From positions 150,214 to 214,213 of the forward strand of contig JBBHKE010000081.1 of the NCBI GenBank assembly GCA_037447655.1: a DNA stretch of 64,000 nucleotides, read 5' to 3'. Source of the DNA: Zygnema cylindricum. Lineage: Eukaryota > Streptophyta > Zygnematophyceae > Zygnematales > Zygnemataceae. The first letter of the stretch is position 1; each line of letters opens with the position of its first letter. Positions 42,677 to 54,642 of the stretch are shown piece after piece. A program made the position numbers and the translations under genes. Under the pieces are notes generated by a model that was given only the letters and a program-made list of their open reading frames with translations, was not told the DNA's origin and searched no databases.

Positions 42677-43242
42677 TTAAGTTATGAAGGGTCAAAGTTG
42701 ACCTTTTGTACAATGGCTCTCTGGGAGAGAGAGGTCTACCTACCAAATTTTATAAGTCCTAAATCCCTCTCTAAACCCTATACTACTAGAGTACGATACG
42801 AATAAGATTATTGTGTCGTACATAAAAGTACAGATGCCAAAGTACTTTCTGTACGGCCATCGTACGACATGGCCAAAATGGCGACGCCTGTTGTATCCGG
42901 ATCCGTTCCCGTATTTTCCGGAGATGTCGCGAGCCAATGTCATTGTGCCACGTGTCACTTGACGTGGCGAAGACCAAAAAAACGCCAAAGCGCCCATTCC
43001 GCGATCTCAGCATCTATCGCGACCGTTCGATCAAGATCAAATTTTAATTCTAGCCGTCAAAAATGATTGCATGGTATTTGTTTCACCGTCAAAACAAATG
43101 CGTGGCATTCGTTTCGTTGAGTACCGTACACCGTACTGGACAAAATTGTATCTATGTTCTAAGAACCTGTCCGCACTGTTAAATGAAATTGTCTACTTAT
43201 ACGTCTATAAATATTTATAAGACCCTATATACCTCAACACTG

Positions 43243-43332
43243 GTTCTATAATTATAGGATAAAGCTACTGGTTACTGCTTGATTGTGAGTTGACGAACGG
43301 CAAGTACCACGATCAAATCCTAAGTCTGTTAA
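43243..43332 (+). other. tRNA-like module, antisense in 5' LTR of F
   Basis: A-box-like TATAATTATAGG, B-box-like CGATCAAATCC (43310-43320), then TTTT at 43338-43341. More diverged than the 3' LTR copy. Confidence 0.45.
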
Positions 43333-43539
43333 GTTTCTTTTGGTAAACCTACCAAACTACTACCTGTCTCTCTCTGGACAGCATGGGCAGCCATGGCTCT
43401 AGCTTCCTCTCCAACCTACAGTGACTATGACAGGTGTGGGAGTTGGAGAGAGGAGTTAGCTTCCTCTGCTTCTTTTCTACTCTTTAACTTTACATGTTTT
43501 AAACCTAGAAAATACAAATAAAAACCTTTAGTTTTTACA

Positions 43540-43808
43540 AAGAGGTTTTCTAAAACCTCTCTCCCAAAGAGCTTGTGTATATATCTATTGACTTTAATCA
43601 GCCATAACATCCGTTTGGGTGAGCATTCAGTGTTTTTTTTTTGCGGTGGACTTAGGGAGTCCTACCTTCACTGGGGTGAAGTTTGTCAAAATTATTGCTT
43701 GCATAGTTGGTTGATATTTGTGTTTAAGCCAAAGTGGGCGCCAGCTATCTTAGAGGCTTAGGCTGAGCTGTGCAGTCTGGGAGGCTATGGAGCCCCCGAA
43801 ATTTCAAG
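43540..43808 (+). repeat. LTR remnant I (host of F)
   Basis: Matches the second half of family 1 and 2 LTRs: GAGAGCTTGTG, CATAAC block, ATTCAGTG, hairpins, and an end GAAATTTCA. Two hairpins are kept: GGACT-TAGGG-AGTCC (43648-43662) and CTTCAC-TGGG-GTGAAG (43666-43681). The first half is lost with the flank left of F. Confidence 0.65.
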
Positions 43809-44849
43809 ATAATCGTTAACCATCCATTTTTTTTAGAGATTATAACTTAAAACGAGGTACACAATGTTGGAAGATATATGTATTGTAACTCGAATTAGGT
43901 TACGTCCTCAAGCTCATACAGACCCACAAATGAAGAAATAGAATAAAATGATGTTCGAATAGGGTTTCAAAGCAGCCAGAGCCATGAATACCCATATTAG
44001 ACAACCAACAAGCAACGAAGCATTTTGAGCAAGTTCAAAAAATTGTCGAAGATAAAAGAGGCCTCCGGGTGTACTAACAACACTACGACGTGGAGAATCG
44101 AACTTGACTAGGGTTTTAATGCGAACACTCTTTCAAGATGAAACATTAATAGAGGCCAATACGTCACCCTTTTCCAACCAAACTTGGTCGGTTCCAGCCT
44201 CCCCATAGACATCTAAATCAATACCATATTCTTTTCAATTTAAATATAGTAGAAGCAATTCTATGCTATGCTCAGCAAAAAAGATTTTATACTTGGATAT
44301 AGAGCGGCATTATGGAGATATTATTGAAGGATGATTTTTACACAAAATTTAAGACGCAACGAGGGTTGAACATAGATATCTTTGGACACTCATGTGGCAA
44401 AAGGTAGAAGAAGAAGCATGGCGATAAAGTATGACTCAACAACCGCAACATTGAGTACCATAAAAAGACAACAAATGTTTTTGGAGGAATAAGTTAGAGC
44501 ATTTGTTTGAACCTTGTAGGGAGTTTAATTATGTAATTACATATTTATAAAACAAGAATTAAAAAATTACATGACGACGTAGCTGAGACAAAGTTAAAAT
44601 GATTGGAAAAAAAAGCAACCACAAGGTTTTCCACCCTTGATGACATCATCTACAAAGGTCTAATCTTAAGATGAGATCATTGACAAAGATGCATTAGTGC
44701 ACATTTGTTCAACATATTAGGAAACAATATTGAAATATTGTCTACTGAGTACTCAAATATTTTAAAGGAAAAAAACGGTTAACAATCGGGCTTGGTGACA
44801 AAGAACAAAGCGTCACTACACATGCATACGTCGACGAAATTTTTTGGAG
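43809..44849. other. Old decayed sequence, nothing certain
   Basis: Directly follows LTR remnant I and precedes a copia RNase H remnant, so it may be the decayed body of the same element, but I cannot assign a gag or pol domain with confidence. Confidence 0.35.
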
Positions 44850-45255
44850 TAGATATAAGCACAAAGAGATCAACAAAGAAATTGCCTATGTCACATCGAA
44901 GGAAGCTTCAACTACTTCAGCAAAGTTTCAAAAATAATCGTTGTATCAACCATGGAGGCAAAATCATTGCCCAGAATACAATAATAAAAGACATCTTGTA
45001 GCTTAAGAAACTCCTCAATGTACTACGGTTGGTATAAGATGTGAAGACCCTCACTTTTATGGATAACAGAGCTTCATGGCCCTAATCAAAAACTCATAAA
45101 ACCATCTCAAATCAAAACACATCGGATGGAGTACCACAGCATCCGAGACAACACCGTAGCAGAAGTCGTGGAATTTCAGTATTTTCTTAGGAAGTTGATG
45201 GTTGCAAACGTGTTCAAAAAATATATTGCAAAGGAAAATCAAATTGTATGCTCGT
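44850..45255 (+). pseudogene. pol: Decayed copia RNase H
   Basis: Blocks in two frames fit the copia RNase H order. A LQLLQQSFKNN-type stretch comes first. Then comes KDIL-stop-LKKLLNVLRLV with MDNRAS, the equivalent of the LWLKxLLxELG and CDNQSA motifs. After a frame change comes SKHI, then EYHSIRDNTVAEVVEFQYF and VANVFKKYIAKENQ, the equivalents of KHIxxxYHFIRD and VADxFTK. Stops are frequent. It is unlike the other elements here in detail and appears to be a much older insertion. Confidence 0.55.
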
Positions 45256-47446
45256 GCAGCGATAACTCAAACAATCTAGAGGAGGAGAGCCATATGGAAA
45301 CAAGAAGCGGACGAAATAGTGAAAAGGAACAAAAGGAAAAGCCGAAATTTTGAACTTAGGGTTCACTAACAAATTTTATTTTTTTTGACATTTACAGAAA
45401 GACCTTTAAAGGTTCAGCGGAAGTTCATACTCAGCCTAAGAGAAGCACTTTGGGCACGTAGTATGACGACAGCTGGTTGGTCGTTGGTCTCGAGGTTCTA
45501 AACGGTTTAGGAAGAGGATTTGAAAGAGGTGAGGTACTTCAAAATAACTAGGAGGCAAAAAGGTGCACAACTTATCACATTGAATTTGATGGGAGTGGTG
45601 AAAGGTGCGACGTCAATTAATATGAAATCGACCAGAGTCACATCACCACACAACTCGAAACAGTGAATAGGACTCTACAGTGTGACGAATCTACGGTTTA
45701 TGTCACAGCTGTTTGAGAGCTCTCTTATCCCCGAGTCACGCCATATAGTACAAACGTAGTCGTTCCCTCCCTCCCTCCTCCCCCCTCTCTCTCAACTTGT
45801 ACATTTTTTTTATTTGTAAAGATTCCATGTGAAAAAGATCCTCCAAATTTATCACTTAACTTGGCCTTCTTTTTTAACTTTTTGGAAGGTCTTTCAAGTG
45901 GTCAACTATATTTTGAAGGATGTTGGCTTTCGGGACTCGTTAGCTTTTCGACGCAAAGTTGAGATTTACGTTGTTTTTTCTTAAAAAGAAATTTTTATTG
46001 TATTTGCCATTGTTTTAATGTGCCAATTAGTAAGTTAGACAATATGTTGTATGGTACATTATGCACACAAAACTACATAAGATGTGTTGATGAAATTTTA
46101 GGTTATTTTTTAAGTTCATCCGCACATAAAAGAATAAAGAAGTGAATGGGCAAAAAAACTATTGCAAAGTTTTGGAAAAGTTTGATTTCATTTCAAAGAA
46201 CAACTGTTCGGTTTCACAATTATAACTGTTGGGAGTTAGATGGATCTTAATTAGATAATTCAACGAGATAGGTACCATTCGATACACCATATAAACAATT
46301 TTCTTATTGTTGGCCTTGTCACGTCAAATTTGTTGTCTACAATATTTATTAAAAAGAAATCGACGCCTATAAAAGTAAAGAATGTCGTTCAAAAAAATGG
46401 GGCAAAAAGTGGCACCGTTTTGTCAAGATATGGGGAGTACATGGTGTACAAAAAGGCAATATGTATATTATTTGGGAACTTGTAAATTTTCTTTTTAGCA
46501 CAAAACTCTAACATTTGAAAATTCTTAGTTCAAAACTATGGTATATAATGTTTGCAATATGGAATCCATTGAATACAACGTAAAGTACAAAAACGAATAA
46601 AGTGCTATTTGTGTATTGTGGAAAATCCTTATTAGAGTAAAAAATTATAAATTGGGGGTTAATAGTAACGCCATAAGTTATAATTTAATTCCAAATGCTA
46701 TAGATGTTTTGAAACTGTTTGAAAAATTTAGGTTTAGAAAAAAAGAATTGGTGTCATTCGTACTATTTCAAGTTCGAGTTGTAAAATTTAGGGGCAAATG
46801 ACACAGTGTAAGGAACTAAGGGGACACACACTGTATTTTATATATCATCTATTTTAATTGATTTGCTAGTATGACGAAGCGATATTGGAAACCAAAAATC
46901 AGCGTTTGTAGTTCCTTACCCAGCACAAACATTTTTTGAAAAAATAAAGTCTACTTTTAATAGACGGAAACATCTAGCGACCAGTTATGGCCGTTTGCAG
47001 CCAGGTGTACTTGGATATTAGGTGTGCCTATGAATATTTTTGTTTGCAACAATTTTATTTTAAGGAAGACGCAACATTCTTACCTACTGTTTCCCAAAGG
47101 CCACGTGGCTCTTGATGGAGCGACTGTGGCTATTTTAGTGGACACTTCCAAACAAACATTATTTTTACAAAGAGTAGTCCTAACAAACAACATGTGTACT
47201 TAATTTGCAAACCGTATGTCTGAATTTAATATGATACGGCGCAAACAACTTCTACGAAAAAGGCAACTCACAATTTTGTCATTTTGTCACCTTCTCGGCA
47301 TCGTTCCGCAAGTTACAATTTGGTCTTTTGGTCATCTCTAGACAACCTAACGTCGGCGTCACAATTTTTTCGTTTTACACATTGCCGACAACCTAGCGTC
47401 AATGTACGGACATATAACATACGTGTAAGTGTAAGGGTAGAATCAT
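45256..47446. other. AT-rich intergenic, no gene seen
   Basis: Long AT-rich stretch. A CT-rich run (CCCTCCCTCC and CTCTCTCTC near 45765-45795) resembles the leader edge of LTRs, but no terminus is found. Short open frames have no recognisable domain. Confidence 0.45.
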
Positions 47447-47824
47447 AGTTCAAAAGTAGGTGCAAATACACACATACAATATGCATATTGTACGTAAATA
47501 ATACAATATACCCTTAAGACCCATATTGTATTGGCCGCAAAATGGAATAAAATAGTAACAGGGTTGAGTTGCACATGGATCGATAGAGAATTAAACGTCA
47601 TGTCTAAATTTGAAAAATATATCGGACAAAAAAATTTTTTTCTGTGAGTTTTCAGCGACTTTTTACTTAGGCGTACGCTGTACTATCATCATACGTCAGT
47701 TTTGTACGCTCATAGAGGAGTGTGCACAACACACACACATAGAGTATGCCTAGGCTACGCGATTTTTGTGCCAAGTTTTGTGCGCCTATCAAAGGAACAC
47801 CATAAAAACGCCTACTTTTGAATT
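47447..47824 (+). mobile_element. M2-family MITE, complete copy
   Basis: 378 bp from AGTTCAAAAGTAGG to the inverted CCTACTTTTGAATT. Its middle matches the pieces at 11033-11080 and 15685-16066. Non-coding. Confidence 0.65.
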
Positions 47825-47826
47825 AT

Positions 47827-48208
47827 GGGTAGAATTCCATTAGGTGGTCGCAGTAAATGTACGGACAAGCCTCTCGGCAACGTTTACTAGAAGACTGTTC
47901 CATTTTGTCAGGCCAATAACAAACCTTCCTCAATAATGATTGGCGCCACATAGGTTAAAGTTCAGATTTTGAAAATCTTAAAAAAATCTACAAACCGAAA
48001 GTCAAACAAAATATCTGTACGATCAGAGGTAGTTAGTGATTCGTACATAAAGTTTGCGATCAGATTTTGATTTTGAAAATGGAAATCAAAATTTCGAAAC
48101 AGAAGGGCAAAAACACGAGGCAAACTTTGAAGGTCTCGACAAACTATGAATGTCAAGGGATGTCAAACGGAGTGTGCGAGGATATTTTCGGCTCATCTGC
48201 ATCCTGCA
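47827..48208 (+). mobile_element. M1-family MITE copy f, left half
   Basis: Starts GGGTAGAATTCCATTAG and aligns with the first half of copy h (61846-62605). It stops at CATCC (48204-48208), where element H begins. The other half is at 60724-61107. Confidence 0.8.
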
Positions 48209-48330
48209 ATTCTGTGGTCTCCATTGACCCAGAAAATGAGCAGCCTATGTTATGCCTCTAGGATAATATTCGCCCCTTCTACTCTCCCGCTGAATAAGCG
48301 CCGTTCAGGCACACAAATATTATGACCACT

Positions 48331-48401
48331 CTCACCCCTCTGAGGCAAAGACTCCTCTAAGTCAAACGCAAAAAGAATCACTGAATTTGCTCCCTTGAGC
48401 A
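48331..48401 (-). promoter_or_regulatory. Leader hairpin row in 3' LTR of H
   Basis: Plus view: CTCAC-CCCT-CTGAG (48331-48344, one mismatch), GACTC-CTCT-AAGTC (48350-48363, one mismatch), TGCTC-CCTT-GAGCA (48388-48401). Confidence 0.5.
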
Positions 48402-48882
48402 ATAAGTTATGGCTGGTCAAAGATGACCTTTATAGTTACAAGCTCTCTTAGAGAGAGGTACCTAAATTTCACTAAGTCCTGGTCTGCCTACTTACGACTG
48501 CCTACTACTAAACCTAGTCCAATAGAAACACTATATAGTACAAAAAGGTACACTAGGCGATGTACTTATTTTACGGCCATTGTACGATATGGCTTTCAAA
48601 GTGACGCTTATCAAAACGGGAGCCATGGTTCCTCCTCCCATCTTCTCCGTTATCCAATAGTATAGTGCCACGTGGCGTCCCGTGACGCTATCCCCAAAGG
48701 CCGCCAAAAGTTTATCGCGGATGGCGGCTGCAATTGTGGCCGTCCGATTATTTGTATTTATGCGGCTTCGATTCGCATCCATACATGAATTGATTAATGC
48801 GTGTTTTTGTTAGTCTGCTGCAAATTAGTATGTTAAATAAATAGATGAATTTGCGTGAAACGTAATACGTATATCGTTTCGC

Positions 48883-48954
48883 TGGTACCTTAATGGATAA
48901 GGCTTAGTTCTACATAGTAGTCCGTAGACCCCGATTCAAATTCGGCCAGAGGCA
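48883..48954 (+). other. tRNA-like module, antisense in 3' LTR of H
   Basis: A box TACCTTAATGG (48886-48896), B box GATTCAAATTC (48933-48943) in a CCGA/TCGG stem with a 7-nt loop, TTTT at 48958-48961. Confidence 0.58.
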
Positions 48955-49210
48955 GTATTTTGCTACAAAAAGTAAAATACCTTCTATTTCATTCTGCCTC
49001 CTTCTAAATGACGCGGCAGCCATGGCGTGCCTTTGGTACTCTCTTTCTCTCTCTTTACATTGTAACTAAACTATAGAAGTTGTTGAAAAAAATTGATTTC
49101 TAGAGTATTTTCTAGGTTTAAATTTGTTAGGATAAAAGAAAAGAAAAAAACGAGCTGCCTGCCTCCACCTCCTCTCTCTATCCCCCATACTTGTTGTAGT
49201 CACTGAAGGA

Positions 49211-49276
49211 TAGAGAGGGTGGTTGATCCATGGCTGCCTTAGTTAGAGAGGGTGGTTGATCCATGGCTGCCTTAGT
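49211..49276 (+). repeat. 33-bp tandem duplication in 5' LTR of J
   Basis: Units 49211-49243 and 49244-49276, both beginning TAGAGAGGGTGG. The 3' LTR has one unit (from about 54483). Confidence 0.85.
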
Positions 49277-49320
49277 TCTAGAGGCAGTTATTTTTAGTAG
49301 GTTTCTAAAAATATACCTAA

Positions 49321-49402
49321 TGGACCCAAGATTTTATCCCGGTACCTACGGTTCGTCAAGTTGACCGATAGCAGTCAGCTTTATCCTATTAGACTAGGAC
49401 CA
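49321..49402 (-). other. tRNA-like module, antisense in 5' LTR of J
   Basis: Minus strand A-box-like TAGTCTAATAGG and B-box region GGGATAAAATC, followed by a T-run (AAAAA near 49306 on plus). Confidence 0.5.
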
Positions 49403-50003
49403 ATGCTAAATGCTATAGTATGTGATAGATATATATATCTATGAGGAGGAACAAATTCATTTAACTAACACTGTATACATTTTGCATAGATACAGTTTTG
49501 TGAAAGTACAAAGTGCGACACCTTTTTCAAAATGAATAACACGCATTTTATTTTGACATCAAAACAAATATCACGCAAGTATTTATAACGCCTAAGATTG
49601 CGTCTCACTGCGAATCCAACGGCGCACATAATCGACGAAATCCCGGAGTGGTCGCTTTGGCGTTTTGTGACGTGGCATCACCTGGAGCCACGTGGAGAGA
49701 TGACATTCGGTCATAGGAATTCCGCGGAATGTACGGACGAGAAAAAAGCAGACACGCGTCCGCTTAATGTCCTTGTCGTACATAGGCCGTACAAAAGGTA
49801 CATCGGCAGCAATACTTTTTGGTACGGTACAGTAATCTGATTGGTCCGTACTTCAATAGATAGAAGTTACTTGAGGGAATCAGGACTTATAAAATTTTGG
49901 TAGGTAGTTACCTTTCTCTTTGAGAGTATGTACAAATTGGCATTTTTACTGCCTCATAACTTATCAGCTAGTTGGCCGTTTTCAGTGATTCTTTTTGCTA
50001 CGA

Positions 50004-50036
50004 ACTCAAGGGAGTCCAAGCTGCATAGGGGTGCAG
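50004..50036 (+). promoter_or_regulatory. Leader hairpins in 5' LTR of J
   Basis: ACTC-AAGG-GAGT (50004-50015) and CTGCAT-AGGG-GTGCAG (50021-50036). The second stem has changed on both sides relative to C while keeping pairing. The first hairpin of the usual three is not kept. Confidence 0.6.
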
Positions 50037-50131
50037 TCAAACTATCATTTTGCTTTCCTGGACAGCAGATGTTGTGGCTTGAAGTGGGTTTGTTAATTAC
50101 TATCTAGAGGCTTCCTATATTCTGTGGTCGA

Positions 50132-51130
50132 ATGGAGGACACAGAATTGCAGGTTATGGGCCCACCCTCTAGGGTGCCCACCTTCAATGGATATGAGTTC
50201 ATCTATTGGGAAGCCATGATAATGGGAGTTTTGTGCGAAAAACGATACTAGGGTATTGTTAGTGGACAAGTGAAACATCCACCTTCGAGAACTCCACCGG
50301 GATTTGGAGGAGTAAGGTTTCCTGCAGCCACGGCTGCCTTAGCGGAGGAGGCAGATGATGGGGACATCAGTGTTTCCGAAAAAGGGACACCCCTCACACC
50401 TATTGCCACGGTACCGAGAGCGGCGACCGTGAAGACCGCAGAGAACGATACTCAAATGTGGGAGGATGTAAACATGGCAACCAATAACTTTATTCTTAGG
50501 CACCTCACTCAAGTTTTGGCCACTCTTGATCTTCACATTTACAAGGCCGAGGAGTTGTGGATGAGTTTGGTGGAGATTTATAGAGTTGGAACTATTCAGG
50601 AGCTCCAGTTGGCTGAGCAAAAGCTACTGAGTTACACTTACAAATGAGGAAAGATGTTAGATTACTATAATGATCGTTCTTGTTTCTATATGGAGATGGA
50701 AAGTGCTGGGTGGACAAGTACAATGAAAATGAAAGTTAACACTTTTATCATGAAGTTACCAGATGAGTTCGAAAACATAGTGTATCGAGTACAGGAAATG
50801 CCTGATAGTTCATAGAAATGGAACACAGTGGTCAGGATGATACTTGTGTAGGAATACACAATGGAGATTAGGAGAGGAGGGAAGAGCATTCAAGCTCTAT
50901 CACCAGGAGGGGACCGATGGGGGAAGGACCCGAAGAAACCTTACAAAGGGGGAAAGGATCATTTTGGGGGACGAAGTCCCCCAAAGGGACTTTGTCACTT
51001 TTGCAAAAAGTCGGGACACTTCATCGCAAATTGTGTCAAGCTGTCGAAGCTAAGGCTCTAAGAGAACCATGGAGGGGGTTCTTCCGGAGGGAAGAAAAAA
51101 ACACTTGTGGTTACAAAAGTGACAGGAGAA
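50132..51130 (+). pseudogene. gag: Gag of J, broken
   Basis: ATG 50132 in the LTR, through an exact primer-binding site (LQVMGPPSRVPTFNG). A TAG at about 50249, where relatives have Trp, ends the first frame. The particle domain is open in 50270-50647 (ELWMSLVEIYRVGTIQELQLAEQK) to a TGA, then continues with stops. The CCHC knuckle CHFCKKSGHFIANC is readable in 50861-51061. Confidence 0.8.
50152..50166 (+). other. Primer-binding site of J
   Basis: GGTTATGGGCCCACC, exact, directly after the 5' LTR. Confidence 0.8.
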
Positions 51131-52684
51131 ACCGATGATGAGTCCTTTGAGAACTATGGGGAGCTTCTTCTTGACGAGAGCCTGGAGGAGAAGGAGATCC
51201 CTCGGAGACGGAAGTGTGCCCTTGGAGCAATTCGGGAAGCTCCACGAGAAGGATGGATTTTCGACTAAGGTGCATCCATACATGATGTCGTGATAAAGAA
51301 CTCTTCACTAAGTTAAGGAAAATCCCTACTGTAGAGATAGAGTTTGAAGAGGGGAGAGTATTTATTACAGATCTAGTGGGATCAGTGGATCTGAAAGTCT
51401 TAGTGGAGGGTAAGACTTCTACACTTACATTCTCAGATGTACTGTACATTCCTCAACTGAGTAAAAATCTTGTCTCTACGTCTGTGCTAGATGACAAAAA
51501 GTTTGATACCTTCACTCGAAAGTGAGTCTTTACAGCTAAGTATGGGGATGAAGTTTACTTCACGGCAAATAAAGGTAGCCAAATAATGTTTAGGCTTAAC
51601 CTGAGTAATGAAAACAAGAATGCTTAATATGTTAGTGTTCCTAAGTTGATGATTTGGCATAAGCCGTTGGGGCATGTGCATTTTGATAGGTTGAGGGAAA
51701 TGAAAAAGCTTGGGGTAGTAGATGGCATTCAGTTTGTGGATAATGAAATGATAGATGATTGTAGTGGTTGTGTTCGAGGTAAGGCTCACAGACTTCCCTT
51801 TCCCAAAGCCGCCACATATAGAGGTGAGTGAGTGTTAGACTTGGTCCACACAGATATTTGGGGGAACGCAAAAGTACCTTCGGTTGGAGGAAAGAGGTTT
51901 ATGATGACAATAACCGATGACTGGTCTAGATACTCTAGAGTCTACTTTCTGAAAAACAAAGTCTGAAGCATAAACTTACTTCAAAGAATATAAAGCTTGG
52001 AGTGAGAAGTTGCATGAAACCCCCATTAAGAGGATAAGGAGTGATAATTGGGGGGAATATACCTCTCACCAGTTTGAGGAACATCTGAGAGATGAGGGAG
52101 TGCAGCACCAGAAAACTGTACCATATAACCCGGAACAAAATGGGGTAGCTGAGAGGTTGAATCAAACACTAGGAGATAGTGCATGCAGTATGTTGGCAGA
52201 CAAGAAAATAGGAAAGAGATTTTGGGCACAAGCAATGAATTGTGCCAACTACATTAAGAATAGATTCCTTACCTTAGCTGTAAAGGGAGTGACACTTTAT
52301 GAGAAATGGATTGGAAGGAAACCAGATATCTCACACCTTAAAGTATTCGGTAGCCAAGTTTATAGTCTTGACACGAATAGGATAACCTGGAAACTAGATG
52401 CTAAGGGAAAACCTAGATACTTTGTGGGATATGATGAGAGTGTAAAGGGATATAGAGTCTATGACTTCGCAAAGAAAGATATAATCATGGTCAAACACTT
52501 AGTTTTCATGGATGAAGGGAAGTCATTTGACACCTTCAAATATACAAAGAAGATAAGAATCAGATTTGAGTCCGAAAGTGAGGAGAACTCGGTCGTTCCC
52601 GAAAGGGACATGAGTGAAACCGTGATTGTAGATTCAAGGGAGATCTAAGTTATAGGAGACTCACCGGAAACCTCACATACTCCT
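51131..52684 (+). pseudogene. pol: Protease and integrase of J, broken
   Basis: The protease site near 51250 reads GWIFD followed by a stop where Ser of DSG should be. The zinc region of integrase is open at 51646-51831 (WHKPLGHVHFDR, DCSGCVRGK), then a stop and a frameshift near 51960. The rest of the core and tail is open at 52010-52648, with RSDNWGEYTS (Asp), NPEQNGVAER (Glu) and FGSQVYSLD. One Asp block (VHTDIWG) is in a separate frame before it. Confidence 0.8.
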
Positions 52685-54340
52685 ATGGAATTCGAGGAGA
52701 TAGAAGAAGCGGGACAAGAACCGGCTTCCATGGACAGGGGAGCCGATGAGACAGTGAGAAGAAATCCAAGAATTCCATCCATTCCAGATTCAAAGTTTGA
52801 GGGAGAAAGGAGGAGCAGCAAAAGGATACAGGAAAAACAAACGACTCATAAGGTAACTAATCTATCTCACCCAGATGAGCCTCAGTCTTACTCGGAGGTA
52901 GTGAATAGTCCAGAGAAAGAAAGATGGATTAGAGCCATAAATGATGAGATGGCATCTATCATGGAAGCAAATACTTGGGAATTAGCGGATTGTCCTCCAG
53001 ACAAAAAAACCTATTGGGTGTAAATGGGTATTTAAACTAAAACTAAACCGAGATAATACCATTGAGAGATATAAGGCTCGATTGGTAGCAAAGGGGTTCA
53101 CTCAAAAGTAGGGGATTGACTATGAGGAGACCTTTGCTCCAGTTGTTCGGTTCACGTCAGTAAGGATTCTCCTCAGTCTGGCAGCAGCGGAAGACATGGA
53201 ACTCCACCAAATGGACATTAAGACAACTTTTCTTAATGGTGAGTTAGAGGAAGAAATTTTCATGAGGCAACCCGAGGGGTTCGTGGAAGAAGGAGAAGAG
53301 AGCAAAGTCTGCAGGCTCATAAAATCCTTATATCGACTGAAGCAGGCTCCCCGACAGTGGAATAAGAAACTAGATGAGTTTCTCACCGATCTGGGATATA
53401 TCCGGATTAGCTCTGACCATTCTATCTATATTTTTGAAGATGAGAATGGTTTCATTTTTATTGCAATTTATGTGGATGATCTGCTTGTGTTGAGTAAGTC
53501 TTTGGAGAAGATCAATAGGCTGAAGACAGATCTTAGGGGCAGATTTGATATGAAGGATTTAGGGAAGGCAAAATATATTTTTGGGATCCAAATAGAGAGA
53601 GACAAGGGGAAGAAGATTATCAGACTTACTCAGAAAGAAGCAATAGGTAATATGCTTGAGAAATTCCAGATGGAAAATGCTAACAGTTGTACCACTCCCA
53701 TGGACTTGAAAAAAATAAGTGATGGGAGTGTAGGAGGAGTGATGCTCTTAGACGATCAGATGAGTCCAAAGGAGAGAGAGTTTATGAATTCTATCCCTTA
53801 TAGACAGATCGTAGGGAGTTTGATCTATTTTATGAATTGTACCAGGCCGGACATAGCGGCAGCAGTTGGAGTTCTCAGTAGGAGTCTTAATGATCCTAGA
53901 AAGAGAGACTGGGAGGCAGCCAAGAGAGTCATGAGATATATGGTTGGAACCAGAAAATTATGGTTGCATACTATGGAGGATGAGTATATGGCGTCTTGTT
54001 CTACTGTAAAAGAATTAATGTGGGTGAAGTCATTGTTGGAAAGAACTAGGATATATGAAGGAGGGAGTACATGAAATCTTTTGCGATAATCAAGTTGCAA
54101 TCGCAATTGCAGCTAATCCAAAAAACCATTTTAAATCAAAACATATGGATATAAGAATAACCTTCCTAAGGGAAAAAGTTGAAAATAAAATTTAAATCTT
54201 GTGTATAGATCTGATGAAGAAATAATGGTTGACATGATGAAGAAATGGTGGCTGACATGATGACCAAACCTATACCTCCTCCTAAATTAAAATATTGTCG
54301 GGAAAAGTGCGGGTTGAAAGAAAAAATAAAATTAGACTAC
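52685..54340 (+). pseudogene. pol: Reverse transcriptase of J with deleted RNase H core
   Basis: The integrase-RT linker and RT fingers (52685-53023) are cut by a frameshift near 53015 and a TAG at about 53108. The palm and thumb are open for 292 codons (53196-54074) with [24 protein letters not shown] and the active site IYVDDLLVL. At 53969/53970 an in-frame deletion of about 150 bp, relative to C, joins GTRKLWLH directly to TMEDEYMASC. This removes the WSDASYGD core and the first catalytic Asp of RNase H. The remaining C-terminus is frame-shifted, and near 54230 a short duplication of ATGATGAAGAAAT occurs. Confidence 0.82.
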
Positions 54341-54353
54341 AAAATAAAGGAAG
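54341..54353 (+). other. Polypurine tract of J
   Basis: AAAATAAAGGAAG directly before the 3' LTR start TGTTGAAAT. Confidence 0.65.
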
Positions 54354-54559
54354 TGTTGAAATAAATAGATTTCTAGAGTATTTTCGAGGTTTAAATTGGT
54401 TAGGAAAAAAGAAAAGAAAAAGACGAGCAGCCTTCCTCCACCTCCTCTCTCTAGCCCCCATACTTGTTGTAGTCACCGAAGGATAGAGAGGGTGGTTGAT
54501 CCATGGCTGCCTTAGTTCAAGAGGCTGTTATTTTTAGTAGGTTACTAAAAATATACCCG

Positions 54560-54642
54560 ACGGACCCGGGATTTAATCCCGGTACCTACGGTTCGTGAAG
54601 TTGACCGATAGCAGTCAGCTTTATCCTATTAGACTAGGACCA
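54560..54642 (-). other. tRNA-like module, antisense in 3' LTR of J
   Basis: Minus strand A-box-like TAGTCTAATAGG, then a perfect T-arm-like hairpin CCGGG-ATTAAAT-CCCGG (5-bp stem, 7-nt loop), followed by TTTTT (54547-54551 region on plus as AAAAA). The best T-arm geometry of the set. Confidence 0.6.

Larger units (their letters stand above)
31311..43539 (-). mobile_element. Ty1/copia element F, split by G, 3' LTR truncated
   Basis: Family 2 element on the minus strand: 5' LTR 42481-43539, gag in two parts around G, protease to RNase H 31899-35239, and a 3' LTR of which only about 575 bp (31311-31885) remain. It is more decayed than C. Its right edge lies in another LTR remnant (I). At the left edge the expected flank is replaced by the protease of E, so a deletion or recombination has joined the two. 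Confidence 0.85.
42481..43539 (-). repeat. 5' LTR of F
   Basis: On the minus strand starts TGTAAAAACTAAAGG at 43539 and ends CATAGTTGCA at 42481. It carries all three LTR features: tRNA-like module, GTAC-rich U3 (near 42780-42870) and hairpins. Confidence 0.9.
48209..49080 (-). repeat. 3' LTR of H, main piece
   Basis: Ends (plus view) at 49080 where J is inserted; starts TGCAATTCTGTGG at 48209. Very similar to 59821-60723. Confidence 0.9.
49081..50151 (+). repeat. 5' LTR of J
   Basis: Starts TGTTGAAAAAAATTG, ends CAGAATTGCA. Longer than the 3' LTR partly because of a 33-bp tandem duplication at 49211-49276. Confidence 0.92.
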
